Assembly: GCF_963678635.1 (NCBI RefSeq)
Contig: NC_087071.1
Location: forward strand, 40,255,797-40,319,796
DNA length: 64,000 bases
Direction of reading: 5' to 3'
DNA from: Symsagittifera roscoffensis
Lineage: Eukaryota > Xenacoelomorpha > Acoela > Convolutidae
Positions 22,421 to 34,091 of the stretch are shown here, piece after piece. Made by a program: the position numbers and the translations under genes. Below the pieces are notes generated by a model, which did no database searches, had not been told where the DNA came from, and saw nothing but the letters and a program-made list of their open reading frames with translations. Within the stretch, counting starts at the first letter, position 1. The number at the start of each line of letters is the position of its first letter.

Positions 22421-23640
22421 AAGTCCCGTGTATGCCCATAGGTCGATTCCTCTTTATCGTGTCTATCAAATCCCACAGCATCTTGTCTTCTCTAGTCATG
22501 ATCTGAAGCAATTTCTTCGAACAGTGGTTTTCCGGGCGAATTGGGGAATTTGGTAAATTCAGGTCGGCCTTATATCTTCTTACGAGGTCTGCGGGGTCGG
22601 GTGGAAGTCGGTCGTCTCTGAATTTGAGGGCGATATTATGTTCTTCGGGAATGATCAAGAGAGGTTCGTTCACTTTATCTATTGGGAGTTCTGGTTGTTT
22701 CTTGCTAGATGGTATGAAGTGTCTGTTTAGCAATAAAAACTGTAGAAGGACTTTGTCCGAAAAGGTAATACTTTTAAAATTAAATTTCGAATTATCGACA
22801 GGTTGGCAAATTGTAGTGCAATTTTCTGTCCGAGAGTGTTGATTGTGGTAAATTTTTATCGACTGAGTGATACAAGATATGATAGCAGCAATAATCTTGA
22901 GATTAAGTAAAGCTAAAGAGCTATTCAACCGATTTTGACCAATCACGTCGCTTGAATTTTCGTTTCCCGACGGGATTGTATTAACTCGTGTATTATTATT
23001 TACAGCGACCGCTGGTCTATCTACAGAATTTACAGTAACTATTTTAGAATATTGTTTAGTCAAAAAGATGTTCTGAATTTTGTCGATTGAAGCGACTACA
23101 AATTCGTCGTCATAACGGGAAATTGGAAGGGCTTTGCCCGAAGGAAGTCTAGATAAGAGGTCTGTAAAGCCCATGTCTTTTCCTGGTAAATGTGAAATTT
23201 TAAAATTAAATGGTAAAAGTCTGTTTACCCAATGGGTCAATCGACTATGCATCGTTTTGTTTCCATGATTTGCCGAAAGTGCTGATAGTAATGCTTTGTG
23301 ATCATCTGTTACTATTTGAAATTCCGTTCCGTACAGGTAGTTTCTGAAATGTTCTGTAGCCGATACGACTCCCAGCAACTTTAATTCGTTGGTAGAATAT
23401 TTCATTTCATGGTTATTTAAAAATCTGGATGCAAACGCGAATGTTTTCCACTGGTCGTCCTGTAATTGTTCTAGGGTTGCCCTTATTCCGTTATGTGAAG
23501 CGTCCGTTTTCAGTCTTGTCTTCTCTTTTATATCGAAATGGCTGTTTTCTGTAATATTTACAATTTCCGCTTTTAACTTCTCAAACGCTATTGAATGGCT
23601 AGTTTCCCATTGTTATACCGATTTTTTGTTTAGAAGAGGT
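22421..23640 (-). pseudogene. gypsy-1 RNase H and connection region
   Basis: The RNase H domain is seen as KTDASHNGIRATLEQLQ (about 23500), FAFASRFLNNHE and NELKLLGVVSATEHFRNYL, then VTDDHKALL and the HLPGKDMGFTDLLSRLP end of the domain (about 23150). About 230 residues of low-complexity connector follow, before the integrase zinc domain. The stretch from 23405 down to 22257 is open; the N-terminal part is joined to RT through a stop near 23618. Confidence 0.85.
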
Positions 23641-23699
23641 CGAAGAGGGGAGCTTAAAGTCGATAAGTTAGGGACAAATTTTACGTGTTCGTTCATCGA

Positions 23700-24735
23700 G
23701 CCGAAAAAGGAACGAAGTTCAGAAATATTCTTCGGGGTTGGCAAATTTTTTATTGCGTCGGCTTTACCGACCAACGGTAGTACTCTCTCGCCTGAGATCT
23801 TGAAGCCAAGCCATTCGATGTCACATTTAAAAAATGCCTATTTCCCCCATTTAACTGCCATGTTGTTTTTATCTAATAGTGATAAAATTTTATACACTAT
23901 TGATTTGTGTTCTTCCAGGGATCCACGCGAGGCTACCACAATTTGTGAACGGGATGTTTTTCAACAGTGAGTCCATGACCCGTTGGAATTCATTGGGCAT
24001 GTCTCCCAATCCGTAAAATCCCGTTAAAAATCGATACGTTCCTGTAGTTTCACCGCCTACTATGCTAAAATATCACCGTTTACTTTTTGATCGCATAGTT
24101 TAAGTTGGCTATAGGCGTTTTTCAGGTCTAGATTACTTAACCACACTCGCCCGTTGGATTTTTCTGAAATTTGGAGCGCCACGTTATCAATCAGTTCATG
24201 GATGTTCGGCATTTGATCCTTATTTTTAAAGATTTGATCATTTAATAGTTTAGAGTCAAGTGCCAGTTTTATTGAAGTATCCTTTTTCCGAGTGATTAAA
24301 ATTGGGCTGATAAAACAATCTTCGTCGCATTTCTCTAATTTTTTTATGTGGCCTTCTGTTTGCATTCTTTTTAATTCTTCGTTCACTCCCGCGAGTAAGT
24401 GGAGTGGGACTCTTCTCCCTTTGGACTGTATTGGTTTGAAAGGTGAGTGAAAATGAGTTACCTTTCCATCCTTAGGTATTTTTCCCACTCTAGTGAATAG
24501 GTTTTTGAACTCGTTAAAAATTTTGTCAGATAAAGAAGGTATGTTTTTGTACTCACTCTCGAGTGTGGGTTGATTGACCATGCAGATTGGTTGGGGGCAT
24601 TTCCTCTGTGTTATTTCTATGACCAGTTTGGGTAAATTATCGTTCCCCAAGATGTTTTGCTCGTGTCCGCCGGTTATGAAGAATGGGGTTTCTTCGCTGA
24701 TCCACCCATTGGACTGTGTTCTGACAATTATTTTT
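23700..24735 (-). pseudogene. gypsy-1 reverse transcriptase, catalytic motif deleted
   Basis: Open from about 24735 to a stop at 24060-24062, including the end of protease (ITGGHEQNILGND) and RT fingers with VWLSNLDLKNAYSQLKL, whose Asp is the first catalytic residue. A one-base frameshift near 24065 is followed by FLTGFYGLGDMPNEFQRVMD. Just after PFTN, at about 23937-23942, the segment that should carry the YxDD catalytic pair is absent and the frame changes. This looks like a deletion of roughly 13-16 bases. The thumb follows in another frame. Confidence 0.85.
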
Positions 24736-24960
24736 CCAAAATATTGATCGTATCGTTGGTGAATCCGCAGTATAGGTCTTTTATTCTTTTCTCCACTGGG
24801 TGTATCTTGAGGTTCGGGTATCTTAGGTTAATTTCGTGTAATACGTTCTGTTTTAAAAAACTTACAAGGCTTGCTGAATCTATAGGAATGTTCATATTTA
24901 CAATCATATCCCAGCCGATGCCTAGTTTCAGGAGTTTCTTTGTTTCGAGACCGTTTTTTG
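24735..24960 (-). pseudogene. gypsy-1 aspartic protease
   Basis: Reads in the +1 frame relative to gag. IPIDSASLVSFL carries the active-site D-S-A triplet (about 24875). The frame stops at a TAA near 24733; one base less or more restores continuity with ITGGHEQNILGND. Ty3-type elements may use programmed +1 shifts here, but an indel explains it equally well. Confidence 0.7.
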
Positions 24961-26111
24961 TCGTAAATAGTTCTGACGCTCAACACCGAGAAATCGTCAA
25001 CTTCACTCTGTCCGTACTCGTTCCACGCATTTATAACGTCGCACGATTCTTTTTCTTCCCTCCACGAGTTTTCCGGAGGTGTGTATGTACAATTCTCGGT
25101 ATTTACATAATTATCTGATACAGTATTTACAGTTGGTCTCTTATTGCGTGATTTACATAATTTGGCGAAGTGTCCCTTATAATTACAATTTTTACAGGTT
25201 ATGTCCTTCGCTGGGCAAACATTTAAGTGCCCATTCGTAAATGTATTCCCGCATTTCATGCACGAGTTACTCCTTTCGATGTTTAAACTTGGTTCCTCTT
25301 TGATATGATTGTGGTTACTAAAAGATTTGAAAGTTGTCCCGTTGGTCGATGACCGTGACATATTTGTCAGTTTCTGGTGGTTAAAATATCCCTTTTTGTC
25401 GATTAGGGCTTGATTAAGTGCTTCCGACGGGCTTATGGTAGCTGAAAGTAGCTTCCTCTGGGTGTCTGTGTTCTTCATGTTGCAAATGAAGATATCCCTT
25501 ATCCATTCCGCCTCGTCAGATTCCTTGATGTTGCACGTGCTGGCCAGGTCCGTCAGTGCTCCCCAGAATTGTTCGTACGACTCGCGGTCTTTTTCCTTTC
25601 AATTTAGTAGTTTATATCTTTCGAACGTAGTGTTGGGCGGTTTGTTAAATGCTGCGTCTAGAGTCCAGAACTCAGAAAACAATATTGCTAGAATCTTGAC
25701 TCTCGGGTTCTTTTGTGTAAAAACTCTTTTTCCTTCGCTCCCTAGGGCTAGAAATAAAAATGATCGCAGTTTCTTGTCCGCCTCCGTTCGTCTCATTCCA
25801 TTAAATTTCCTCTTTTCTTCGTTGATCCGTTTCTCTTCGGCGGATTCATACTGTTTCATTGCGCTTTTGCTCCTGCTCTCTCTGTTGGCTTTTTCCGCGT
25901 CCGACTCGCTGCCTGTTGCTTGTTCCAAGATTGGAATTTGCGTCTCCGGTATCTCTGGTCCATATAGGCTCTCTAAATCCAGATTTTCTTTCGCAATGAT
26001 CGCCAATTGGAATTGGTCGCTCCATTGGGTCCAGGCATGCGGTGGCTCTAGAGTATGGTTAGGCCAAAAGGGGGGAATTCCACGCACGTTCGAATCATTT
26101 GACTGCGCCAT
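24828..26111 (-). pseudogene. gypsy-1 Gag with one internal stop
   Basis: ATG at 26109-26111; the frame stays the same to 24828 except for TGA at 25599-25601, where a Trp codon is likely. The capsid-like part is charged and helical (LESLYGPEIPETQIPILE, a long KRINEEKRK stretch, then FLFLALGSEGKRVF). The nucleocapsid has a canonical zinc knuckle CKNCNYKGHFAKLC (about 25155-25196) and a second Cys-rich motif just before it. Gag assembles virus-like particles and binds the RNA. The A of the start codon is the last base of the LTR, so there is no untranslated leader. Confidence 0.85.
26101..26110 (-). promoter_or_regulatory. gypsy-1 primer-binding site (tRNA-Ser type)
   Basis: TGGCGCAGTC directly follows the 5' LTR. 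It is complementary to the 3' end of typical animal tRNA-Ser plus CCA. Further bases at 26080-26095 (ATTCGAAC and TGCG) also resemble the complement of the tRNA T-arm. The first Gag codons are embedded in the site. Confidence 0.7.
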
Positions 26112-26325
26112 AATAAACTATTCTAATTCTATGGTTCTATATGTACAATTTATGTACATAAGCTTAAAAGGATAAAACGGTAAAAAGGAAGTAGTTGAAT
26201 TAAGATCGTTAAAATGGACAACTGAACTTCCGTTCATATCGACCAATGGTCGTAACTAAGATGTTTAACAGGTATTAATTAAAATACCGAAGGTCATTTT
26301 AAGATACTAAAAACAAATCACAACA
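26111..26325 (-). repeat. gypsy-1 5' LTR
   Basis: 215 bp, the partner of 19790-20004 with about 8 differences. Transcription of the element should start inside it, on the minus strand. Confidence 0.92.
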
Positions 26326-26330
26326 CAAGG
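26326..26330. repeat. Target-site duplication, gypsy-1 (right)
   Basis: CAAGG, identical to 19785-19789. Confidence 0.85.
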
Positions 26331-29203
26331 CATATTCTTTCTCTCAAGATATTTCAAATTATTTTCCACAGTTTGTGAAATTTAATCAAAAGCTCCCATT
26401 TCAGTTTTCAAATGAAATTTCTTTTTCATCAGCAGCTGTTTCTTCAAACTCCGCAATTCAAATAGCCTGGGTTGAATTGGTCGAAATTTGTATCATCCGC
26501 AGAGGTTAGATAAGGTCGTCTCTCGACTCAGATTTACTTTGGTTGACTGAGTTCGGTTCTGGTCGTTTTCTGTCAACAACGCTCAATCTTGTCAAATCTG
26601 GTCAGTTCTGGTAAACGAAGTCAATTTTTTGTCAATATCTGCTTTTTAAGGTCAAACGGGATTAATTTTGAACGACCTCGGTTGAGTTTTTTTAAACAAA
26701 TTTTGTACAAATGTTGTTTGTATATACATACATACAAGTTGTCAAGTCTGATTGCGAAACTTTATCCCCAAGAACAAACTTTTGTGAGCAGCGAAAAACT
26801 TAGTCTCTGCTTACAGTTTTTAGGTTCTTAGAACATTTTTTATTCAATTAGTTTCAGTTTATTTTAAACATCGTTTTAGCGGAAAATTATAAAAAATCGG
26901 AAAACTCGTACGCTTCACCCGTTTGCATTCAATTTGACACAGAACTCAAATAACCGCCTCCAAAAAATCTTGCTGAAAAAAAACCTTGCTCAAAAAACCT
27001 TGCTGAACACAACTTTTAAAAAAAGATTTGGAATAGAAACAAATGCTGTCTCATTACGAGGCAAATTTACGTGGATTCAGCAATAAGGACGTGTTCTTTT
27101 TTGTTCTTTTGTTCTCTTTGATCGCCGACAAAATTTGTACAAATTTAATGATTTTTATAGATTCTAGAGACCTACAAAAACCAAAGCCAGTGCACAATTT
27201 GGCCTCTTAATGCTGTTTTGCTTGGCAAGGAACAGATTCATAGCTTCTTTTTTCGGCTGAATTTTAGGTTTTGAGTTTGAACAATCTAAAAATCTAGGGA
27301 TCGATTTATGGAAAAATTTGAATTAGTCAGTATCCTAGAAAAAAAACACAAAACAAGTTTTAGTTGCTAATGTTTTATGCAGAAACTCAAAACAAGAAGT
27401 ACAAGAAGGACAAAACAAGAGTCATATCGTTTTCTTGAACGATTTGTGTCTCGGTTTTCATTAGCTGGCCATACGTATTTTCCCGATTACATTAGCTTCT
27501 GGTTTCGAATTTGGCCAATGTCTAACTGACAGTTCTAAAAAACATTTTTTTATAGTTTTGCAATTTTTGAGTATTGTTTTAAATGAATGGTGCTAAAGTT
27601 ATTTTCCTCATTCGATCCTTCCGACTTGAAGGTCTCGGCCAATTTCGAGCATACATTGAAGCATGTCAAAAGGTACTAATCTAACTAGAATTCATCAAAA
27701 TTAACATAATCAATCAATTGATCTGATCCAGATTTGTAGATTTTTTTTTGCAGATCAAAAACATTTGGATCACTCTTGGATAGTTCTTGATGAATAATTG
27801 TTAGATTCATATCAAAAACACAACCAAAGTTGCAAACTTCATTTTTCTACAAAACCAACAGAAAAGTTAGACGTCCAAAAGTCTCTCAAGAGGGAAAAAA
27901 ATGTTGAAAAACAAAATCTAAACCTTTAGAGGAAAAAAAATAAAGGAAAGTGTAGCTGCAAAAAAATCACTTCGACAAATTTTTTTCAAACAAATATTAT
28001 ATTAGTTAGAGAAAAACAAAACATCCAGCAAAGCCGGCTAGGAAATTAGTGAATATTGGAAAACTGATTTTTTTTGAAAACAAATTTATAAAAGCGATCT
28101 GTATATCCATCATACAATGACAATTTTTAGTCAGCATAAAAATTTCGATATGGAAGCCGAGGACATCAACAAAATTTTAAAAATTTTCTTGACTTATAGG
28201 CAAAAAAACAGCTCAAAATCTTGACAATGCTTCAAAAAAACAAAAATTTTCTCCGGAACACATTTCGAGTCGCTATCGAGACTTTGTTTTGTACTATAAA
28301 AATTAGGAAGCATTTGATTGCTACAATTTAAAATTATTATTTAAAATGTAAACAAAGAAGTTGTTTCTGTTTTAACTATATCATTGCAGAAAAAACCTTT
28401 CTGCACAAACTTTTGCAAATTGACTTCGTATAACAAAAGTAAGACCACTCTACAAAGAAGGCGGAAGAAACTACGCACCAAATTTTTGGCTTTTATCACT
28501 AATGCCAGCTAAAGGAACAAAGAGAAATTGCTTTTTGGAACAGCCTGAGTTTTTAGCAAAAACTTAATTAAAAAATGATCAAAACAGTTTCAGAAGCAAG
28601 CGCCAATAACGTATGCAATAGTTGTCTTAATTGTAGAAAACTGTTATCAATGAGACTCTCACCCGAATGAAGTTCGTTGCAATATCATAAGCTTGCGCAA
28701 AGTTTTCGAGACGGTAAACAATAATTTCTTTTACAATAAGGTTATTCACATGGGCTATGCGGACTGCTTTTAAATCTTTTTAAGTAGAAAAAAAACAGAA
28801 CAAAAATCAATTGGTTTTACTAAAAATACGTCAAGCACGCAGTTACTTAAATTTTCTATGCCAAAAATAGTTTTATTGGCTTTCTCCGCTTAATTTTGAG
28901 TATCATTGACTTGAACAGCAAAAAGTGGATTCAAATGTGGTTTTGTACAATGATAATACTGCAAATTAAATTTTGTTAAAATCCAATTGCAAAAAACCAC
29001 CAAAATTATCTGGATGGGGTCTCAAATAAGCCTGATAAAATCATTTCAAATTAGGAACAAAAAAGTTTTCTCAAAAGTACAACTAATAGTTATCGGAAAC
29101 AGAATTGAGAAAAAAAATAGTCTGAGCATTTAAGTGTTTTTAATAGTCTGGATGTTTACAATGACTAAATTTCAAGTTTTGTAGAACATGTAAACGAAAA
29201 ACA
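26331..29203. other. Gene-free AT-rich interval
   Basis: No coding exon, RNA gene or further LTR seen on either strand apart from the small inverted-repeat element at 27052. Confidence 0.5.
27052..27212. mobile_element. Small inverted-repeat MITE (CATTACGAGGC), decayed copy
   Basis: Left end CATTACGAGGCAAATT and right end AATTTGGCCTCTTAATG are inverted and match the better copy at 33891-34091. Confidence 0.6.
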
Positions 29204-29731
29204 AACAAGACTGCTCATTACAGGGCGAAGCCCTGAATGTGCCGACTGCCTTCTAAGGTTTATGGGGCAGTAGTTACAATAAAAAAAATTTATTGTTATA
29301 TAATAAAATGCAAAAAAAAATTCTAAATTTGATTTTTTTTTTTATGAAATCATCCCCCCACACGACATATAAAGTACAAAAGAATATATTTCGCTATTGT
29401 AACAAATCAATTATGGCAAATAAGTTCTTTCAGACAATTTGGAATGATTTCTAAGACGGATTAAATCTCCGCTTACCCGTTAATAGCGCGAAATATATCG
29501 CGCTTTAATTGTCGCAAATTGGCCAAAATGGCGATCTTTAAACCCCATAACTTTACAAAAAATGATCACAGGTAAAATATCTTTTCAAATTTGAGCTCAA
29601 GACAATTATACCTTTCGATTGATATAAAAATTCCGTCAAAATTGCTAGTTAAAAAGTCAAAATTTGTTTGAAGAAAAAAAAACCCACCCCGAGCACAAAT
29701 GTTCCGTTACTTTCGTATCGAAAGTCGGAAC
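29204..29731 (-). mobile_element. Dispersed repeat family B, copy 4 (inverted)
   Basis: Reverse orientation. The 3' end is preserved: AGGGCGAAGCCCT hairpin at about 29222-29234 next to AACAAGACTGCTC, and the start GTTCCGACTTTCG at the high end. Confidence 0.8.
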
Positions 29732-30296
29732 AATAAAACTGAAGAGATTTAAGGGATGCCTCAGCAACTCAGGCAGTGTTTGAAAACAATTAATTCGAAA
29801 GGAGCATACCAATCTGAAAGACCATGTACCACTCTGTGCTGCTACAGATAGAAGCAAACTACAGTTATTGAGAAACGCGAAAAACCGCTAAAAAAAACAC
29901 GTAGTTTCAACAAAGCAGTCAGCTAATCAAACAAATAAACTACTCCAAAAACTATTTTTTACAGTAAAATAACTAAATCATATGAATCGTGACAAAATTT
30001 TTTTTCGAAATCTGAGGAAATAGTTTTTACTTGTCATAAAAAATAGATCAATCAAACTGAAATCATTAAACTCAAAATATACGATACAGCACATTTTTTC
30101 GATAGATTAGTCATGAAATTTGCAACTTTTTTTCAAAGTTATTGCATTTCTTGTTTAGTGCAGTTGCTACGTATTAGGTTTCATAAAATATTACATTTCT
30201 CTTTTCAATGTTCATGAATTTTGTCTTATATACCCCGTTTACCCCTCCCCCACTCCTGTTAACCCTCCCCGTTTTCCCCCCTGTGTACACCCCCCT
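29732..30296. other. Unassigned interval
   Basis: AT-rich, then a pyrimidine-rich C-run stretch at 30235-30300. No gene or repeat boundary seen. Confidence 0.45.
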
Positions 30297-31172
30297 CCGG
30301 GTTTACCTCCATACACCAAAAATGCTTTTCATACAATTCCATACAACAAAAATCATTATCATACAAATCCATACATCAAGTGTATGGAAAAAATACTTGT
30401 CATACAATTTTCATACATTTTCGAAAAACAATAGAAAAAATTTATTGTGCGGCTTTTTGAGAACAGTTGAACAAACTGGTGACAAAAAAAACTGTTTCAA
30501 AATATTTTTTTGAAAAAAATACTTTCCATACAATTTCCATATATGGAAATTGTATGAGTGACATTTTTTGTGATAGTGAATAGTTTTGAAAATTTGCCCC
30601 AAAATTTTTTTTCAACCGCAAATCGAATTTTGTACGCAAACAAACAATTTCCGAAACTTATCTTTTCACTTATAGTTTTATCTTTTCACTCAAAAACGCT
30701 GAAAACTTTTATTACTATTGTATGGCGAGTTTATGTATGCCTTGATCAATGTCTGTTAATTTGAAAATTCAAAAAGTTAAATAATCATCACTGAAAAACT
30801 TTGCCAAAAAAAAAAGTTTGTTACTTCTGATATATCATTTGTGAAAGACATCTGGAAGACAATTCAGGTCGTTTTTTAGACATTGAAAATGCAAGACAGT
30901 TCAACTTTTGGTGCTTTGAGTAGTAACCAAGGTCTTTGTCACTTGTGTTCGGTTGCAAACACAACCCAAATTTTTCAGATAGTAAATTTAGAAACAAAAA
31001 ACAACTTCATTTTTATGGAGAAAACACCTACCATGTAATTTTCATTTATGGGACAATGTTTATTAAAGAACTTTCTTTCAATTTTCTGCACGTATGGAAT
31101 TGTATGAAAATTTATGAAAAGAAATTTCCCATTTATGAGAATTGTATGATAAGCATTTTTGGTCAACCCGGG
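30297..31172. mobile_element. CCCGGGTTGAC family, inverted copy
   Basis: Left end CCGGGTTTACC, right end GGTCAACCCGGG at 31161-31172. Contains a perfect 30-bp palindrome at 30527-30556 and the GTGTTCG palindrome near 30950, in inverted order relative to the copy at 31289. Confidence 0.75.
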
Positions 31173-31288
31173 CCCTTTGTTTAATCCCCCACCCCCACCG
31201 GTTTTCCTCCCCGCATCCCCACCACCCGTCACCTTCCTGTCTGTTTACCACATTCGCCATTCGCCCTTCTTTATGGGGTTTATGTATT

Positions 31289-32202
31289 CCCGGGTTGACC
31301 GAAAATGCTAGTCATACAATTTTTATATATGGAAAAATACTAATCATACACTTTTCATGCAAATCCATAAGTACAGAAAAAAGCATGAAAGGTCTACGAC
31401 GAGTATTTTTTCATATATGTAAATTGTATGACTAGCATTTTTCCATAAACCAAAAATATTCATTTTTTAAATTTTATTTTCTCAAAATTTTTTGGTTGTG
31501 TTCGTAATTGAACACAAATGACATAAGCCTTGGTTACTCAAACGTAGTAACCAAAGGTTTGGCCGTCTCGCATTAAAAATGCATTGGAAACAGCCTGAAA
31601 TGTTTTAATTCTGTCTCACACAAATAATATATCGAAAGTAACGGCAAAATTTTTCAAAGATGATTATTTCTAAAATTTGAGATTTTAAGTTAACAGACAT
31701 TGGTCAAGGCATACAAAAAGATGTCATACAAAAGAAAGAAGAGTTTCGAACGTTTTTGAAAAAGTTATGAAAAGAAAAGGAAAAATCCAATATTAGTTTA
31801 TCCAGGACTACGTTATACACAAAAAAAAAATTAAATTTTGCATGCAAATTTTTTGTTTCAAAAAATGTTTGTTTGAAAAAAAAAATCAAATAATTTGCGG
31901 TTGAAAAAACACAAAAAATTATTTGGGGGCAATTTCAAAAATACTTGCCATCAAAAAATTGCTTGTCATATATTTTCCATATATGGAAATTGTATGATTA
32001 GCGTTTTTTTTGACAAAACGTTTTTCTTTTTTAAATAGTACGATACACCGAATTTTGGGCCAAAACAAGAGAAAATTTTTTCGAAATTTCGACGACACCA
32101 TTTTAGCAAAATGAATGAAATTTGTATGATTAGTGTTTTTTCATAGACTTAGTTTATGAAATTGTATGATTAGCATTTTTGGTCTCTGGAGGTCAACCCG
32201 GG
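31289..32202. mobile_element. CCCGGGTTGAC family, best-preserved copy
   Basis: 914 bp with CCCGGGTTGACC at the left and GGTCAACCCGGG at the right, and TT on both flanks. It has subterminal TGTATGAYTAGCATTTTT repeats in both directions, a GTGTTCG / GAACAC palindrome near 31500, and no ORF. A non-autonomous DNA transposon is the likeliest reading. Confidence 0.85.
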
Positions 32203-32714
32203 TTGGTAGACTTTGGAGGAGGAAATTTATGATTTACACCCCCCTCCCCAAAGTGCATGTTGAATTAAGTGTTTACAATATTCTAACTACGATAATTTTT
32301 TCAGATGAATTCTTCAAAGATAATCTAAATGCGCCTAAATTTTAACCTGATTCAGTTATATGTAAAAACAAATTTTTTGATAATCACACCTTAGCTAACT
32401 ATCTAGTTACCTTTGAGCAAGCCTTTAACATCTAAGAATTATTAAAGAGAAAAACATGGTTAATTATACTAGCATGTACTCGTAGTATCATTAATGAGAA
32501 AATAAAGGCACGCAGATTAGAAAAAAAGAAAGTTTTGCATGGAGTTTTAAAGGCTCGATCCCTAAATCAGACAATTGATGTCTAATTGCGATCTACCAAA
32601 ACATTCCGCTTTTTTCAAAAGAGTCCGTATAAGCAGGTATTGACAAAATAATGGATATTCTTTTGTGAACGGCCTAGTTTTAAAAACTACCGCGATGTCA
32701 TCTTGGAGCAGAAT
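32203..32714. other. Unassigned interval between two CCCGGGTTGAC elements
   Basis: No feature recognised. Confidence 0.45.
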
Positions 32715-33807
32715 CCCGGGTTGACGTCCATAGAAGAAAAATGCTTATCATACAGTTTCATATATGAAGTCTACGGAAAAAAGGTTTATCATAGAAAATT
32801 TATACAAATTTTTAAGTGTTTAAAAAAAAACTTTTAACATTTTTGGTCTAGTTGCGTCTGTTTAGGCTTTCTGGTCAATAAAAAAATGATTTAAAATTTT
32901 TGTTAAAAAAAGCTTGTCATACAGTTTTCATGTATGTAAATTATAAGATGGTCATTTTGTCATAGAAAAAAATTACCAAAAAATGTGTCTGGGTAGATTT
33001 AAATAAATATATCTATGATAAAGGGCGGGAATTTTGACAATCAAAAACATAATTTTAATTTCGGTCAGAAAAATGCTTCATAAAATTGTATGATATACGT
33101 TCCTGAAAATTGTATGATAGGCATTTTTTTCATGAACAAAAACAAAAATTTGAGATAAAAAATTTTATTCTTTTTTTTTGGTTGCAAACTTGTTTTTGTG
33201 CTAAAATATAAATTTTATAAAAAAAAATTTGCATGCAAAAATTGACTTTTTGTGTTTGTAACACAGTCCAGGATGAGTTTTTCACCCAAGAAATCTAAGA
33301 ATCACAAAAAAGTGTTTCTTTTTAAACACAATTTTTATCTTTTGTGTCATTTGCTAAGATGAAAATTTATTTGTACAAAAACAGGCCTTTTTTTCTCAAC
33401 CACCAAAACTTTCAAATTAAAAAATATCTAGCCATGTTCAAAAAGTTACTTTTTTGGGTACATAATTCCATGTGAAAATGTTAAAATTAACTTTAATGGC
33501 TAAAATTACCAATCACCTGCCAGTTACACACTGGGTTTTTTATGACAAAAGATCCTTGGTTAGTGTTTCGGTTGATACACAAAAATTCGAAACAAATTTT
33601 TTTTTGTTTTCATTTATGGAAAAAATGCTTCTCATACAATTTAATAGTATGGGAAAATGCTTATCATACAATTTCATAATATGGAAAAAGGCTTTTTTTT
33701 GCTATTTCATACACTTACTTTTTCTCTATGAAATTGTATGAAAGAGTATGATAAGCACTTTTTTTATATATGAAAATTGTATGATAGGCATTTTTTGTCA
33801 ACCCGGG
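32715..33807. mobile_element. CCCGGGTTGAC family, longer variant
   Basis: 1093 bp with CCCGGGTTGACG and GTCAACCCGGG ends and AT on both flanks. The interior differs from the copy at 31289 but shares the GCATGCAAAAATTG and GTCCAGGAT motifs. The decayed copy at 8690-9420 is its closest relative. Confidence 0.85.
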
Positions 33808-33890
33808 ATGTTTGAACCTTGCCATTGGAGCAAATGGTTTTAAAAATTGGCAGGAACAGAGCTTGGGCAGAAAATTTTAATATTCTAGAC

Positions 33891-34091
33891 CATTACGAGG
33901 CCAAACTGTGCACTGGATAGGCGCACAATTTTGTGCATCTATGTTCCTGGATTCCAGAGACAAGTCTTTAAGCATGTTAAAGTTTCGTCGGAAAGATCAA
34001 AAGAAATGGAAGACCAAAAAAAGACCAAGTGAGAGTCCTTGTTGCGGAATCCGCTTACATTTTCCAAAATTCACAGTTTGGCCTCGTAATG
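33891..34091. mobile_element. Small inverted-repeat MITE (CATTACGAGGC)
   Basis: 201 bp with perfect 20-bp terminal inverted repeats: CATTACGAGGCCAAACTGTG at the left and its complement ending at 34091. Confidence 0.8.

Larger units (their letters stand above)
19790..26325 (-). mobile_element. Ty3/gypsy LTR retrotransposon (gypsy-1), complete but defective
   Basis: Bounded by two 215-bp LTRs and a 5-bp duplication (CAAGG). On the minus strand the order is LTR, primer site, gag with zinc knuckle, protease, reverse transcriptase, RNase H, integrase, a disordered C-terminal region, polypurine tract, LTR. The RNase H before integrase order defines Ty3/gypsy (Metaviridae). There is no envelope gene. 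The LTRs differ at about 8 of 215 positions, so the insertion is moderately old. Several stops, frameshifts and a lost catalytic motif make it inactive. Confidence 0.93.

Noticed and set aside
23389..23970. 193-codon plus-strand ORF
   Set aside because: Antisense to gypsy-1 RNase H/RT, whose protein motifs are clear on the minus strand.
24950..24962. A-AAA-AAC-like heptamer at the gypsy-1 gag-protease overlap, a possible -1 frameshift signal
   Set aside because: The codon phase is wrong for a -1 slip and the protease lies in the +1 frame, so an indel or +1 shift is required.
30208..30513. Pro-rich ORF at the start of a repeat copy
   Set aside because: Low-complexity pyrimidine-rich sequence and part of a CCCGGGTTGAC element.
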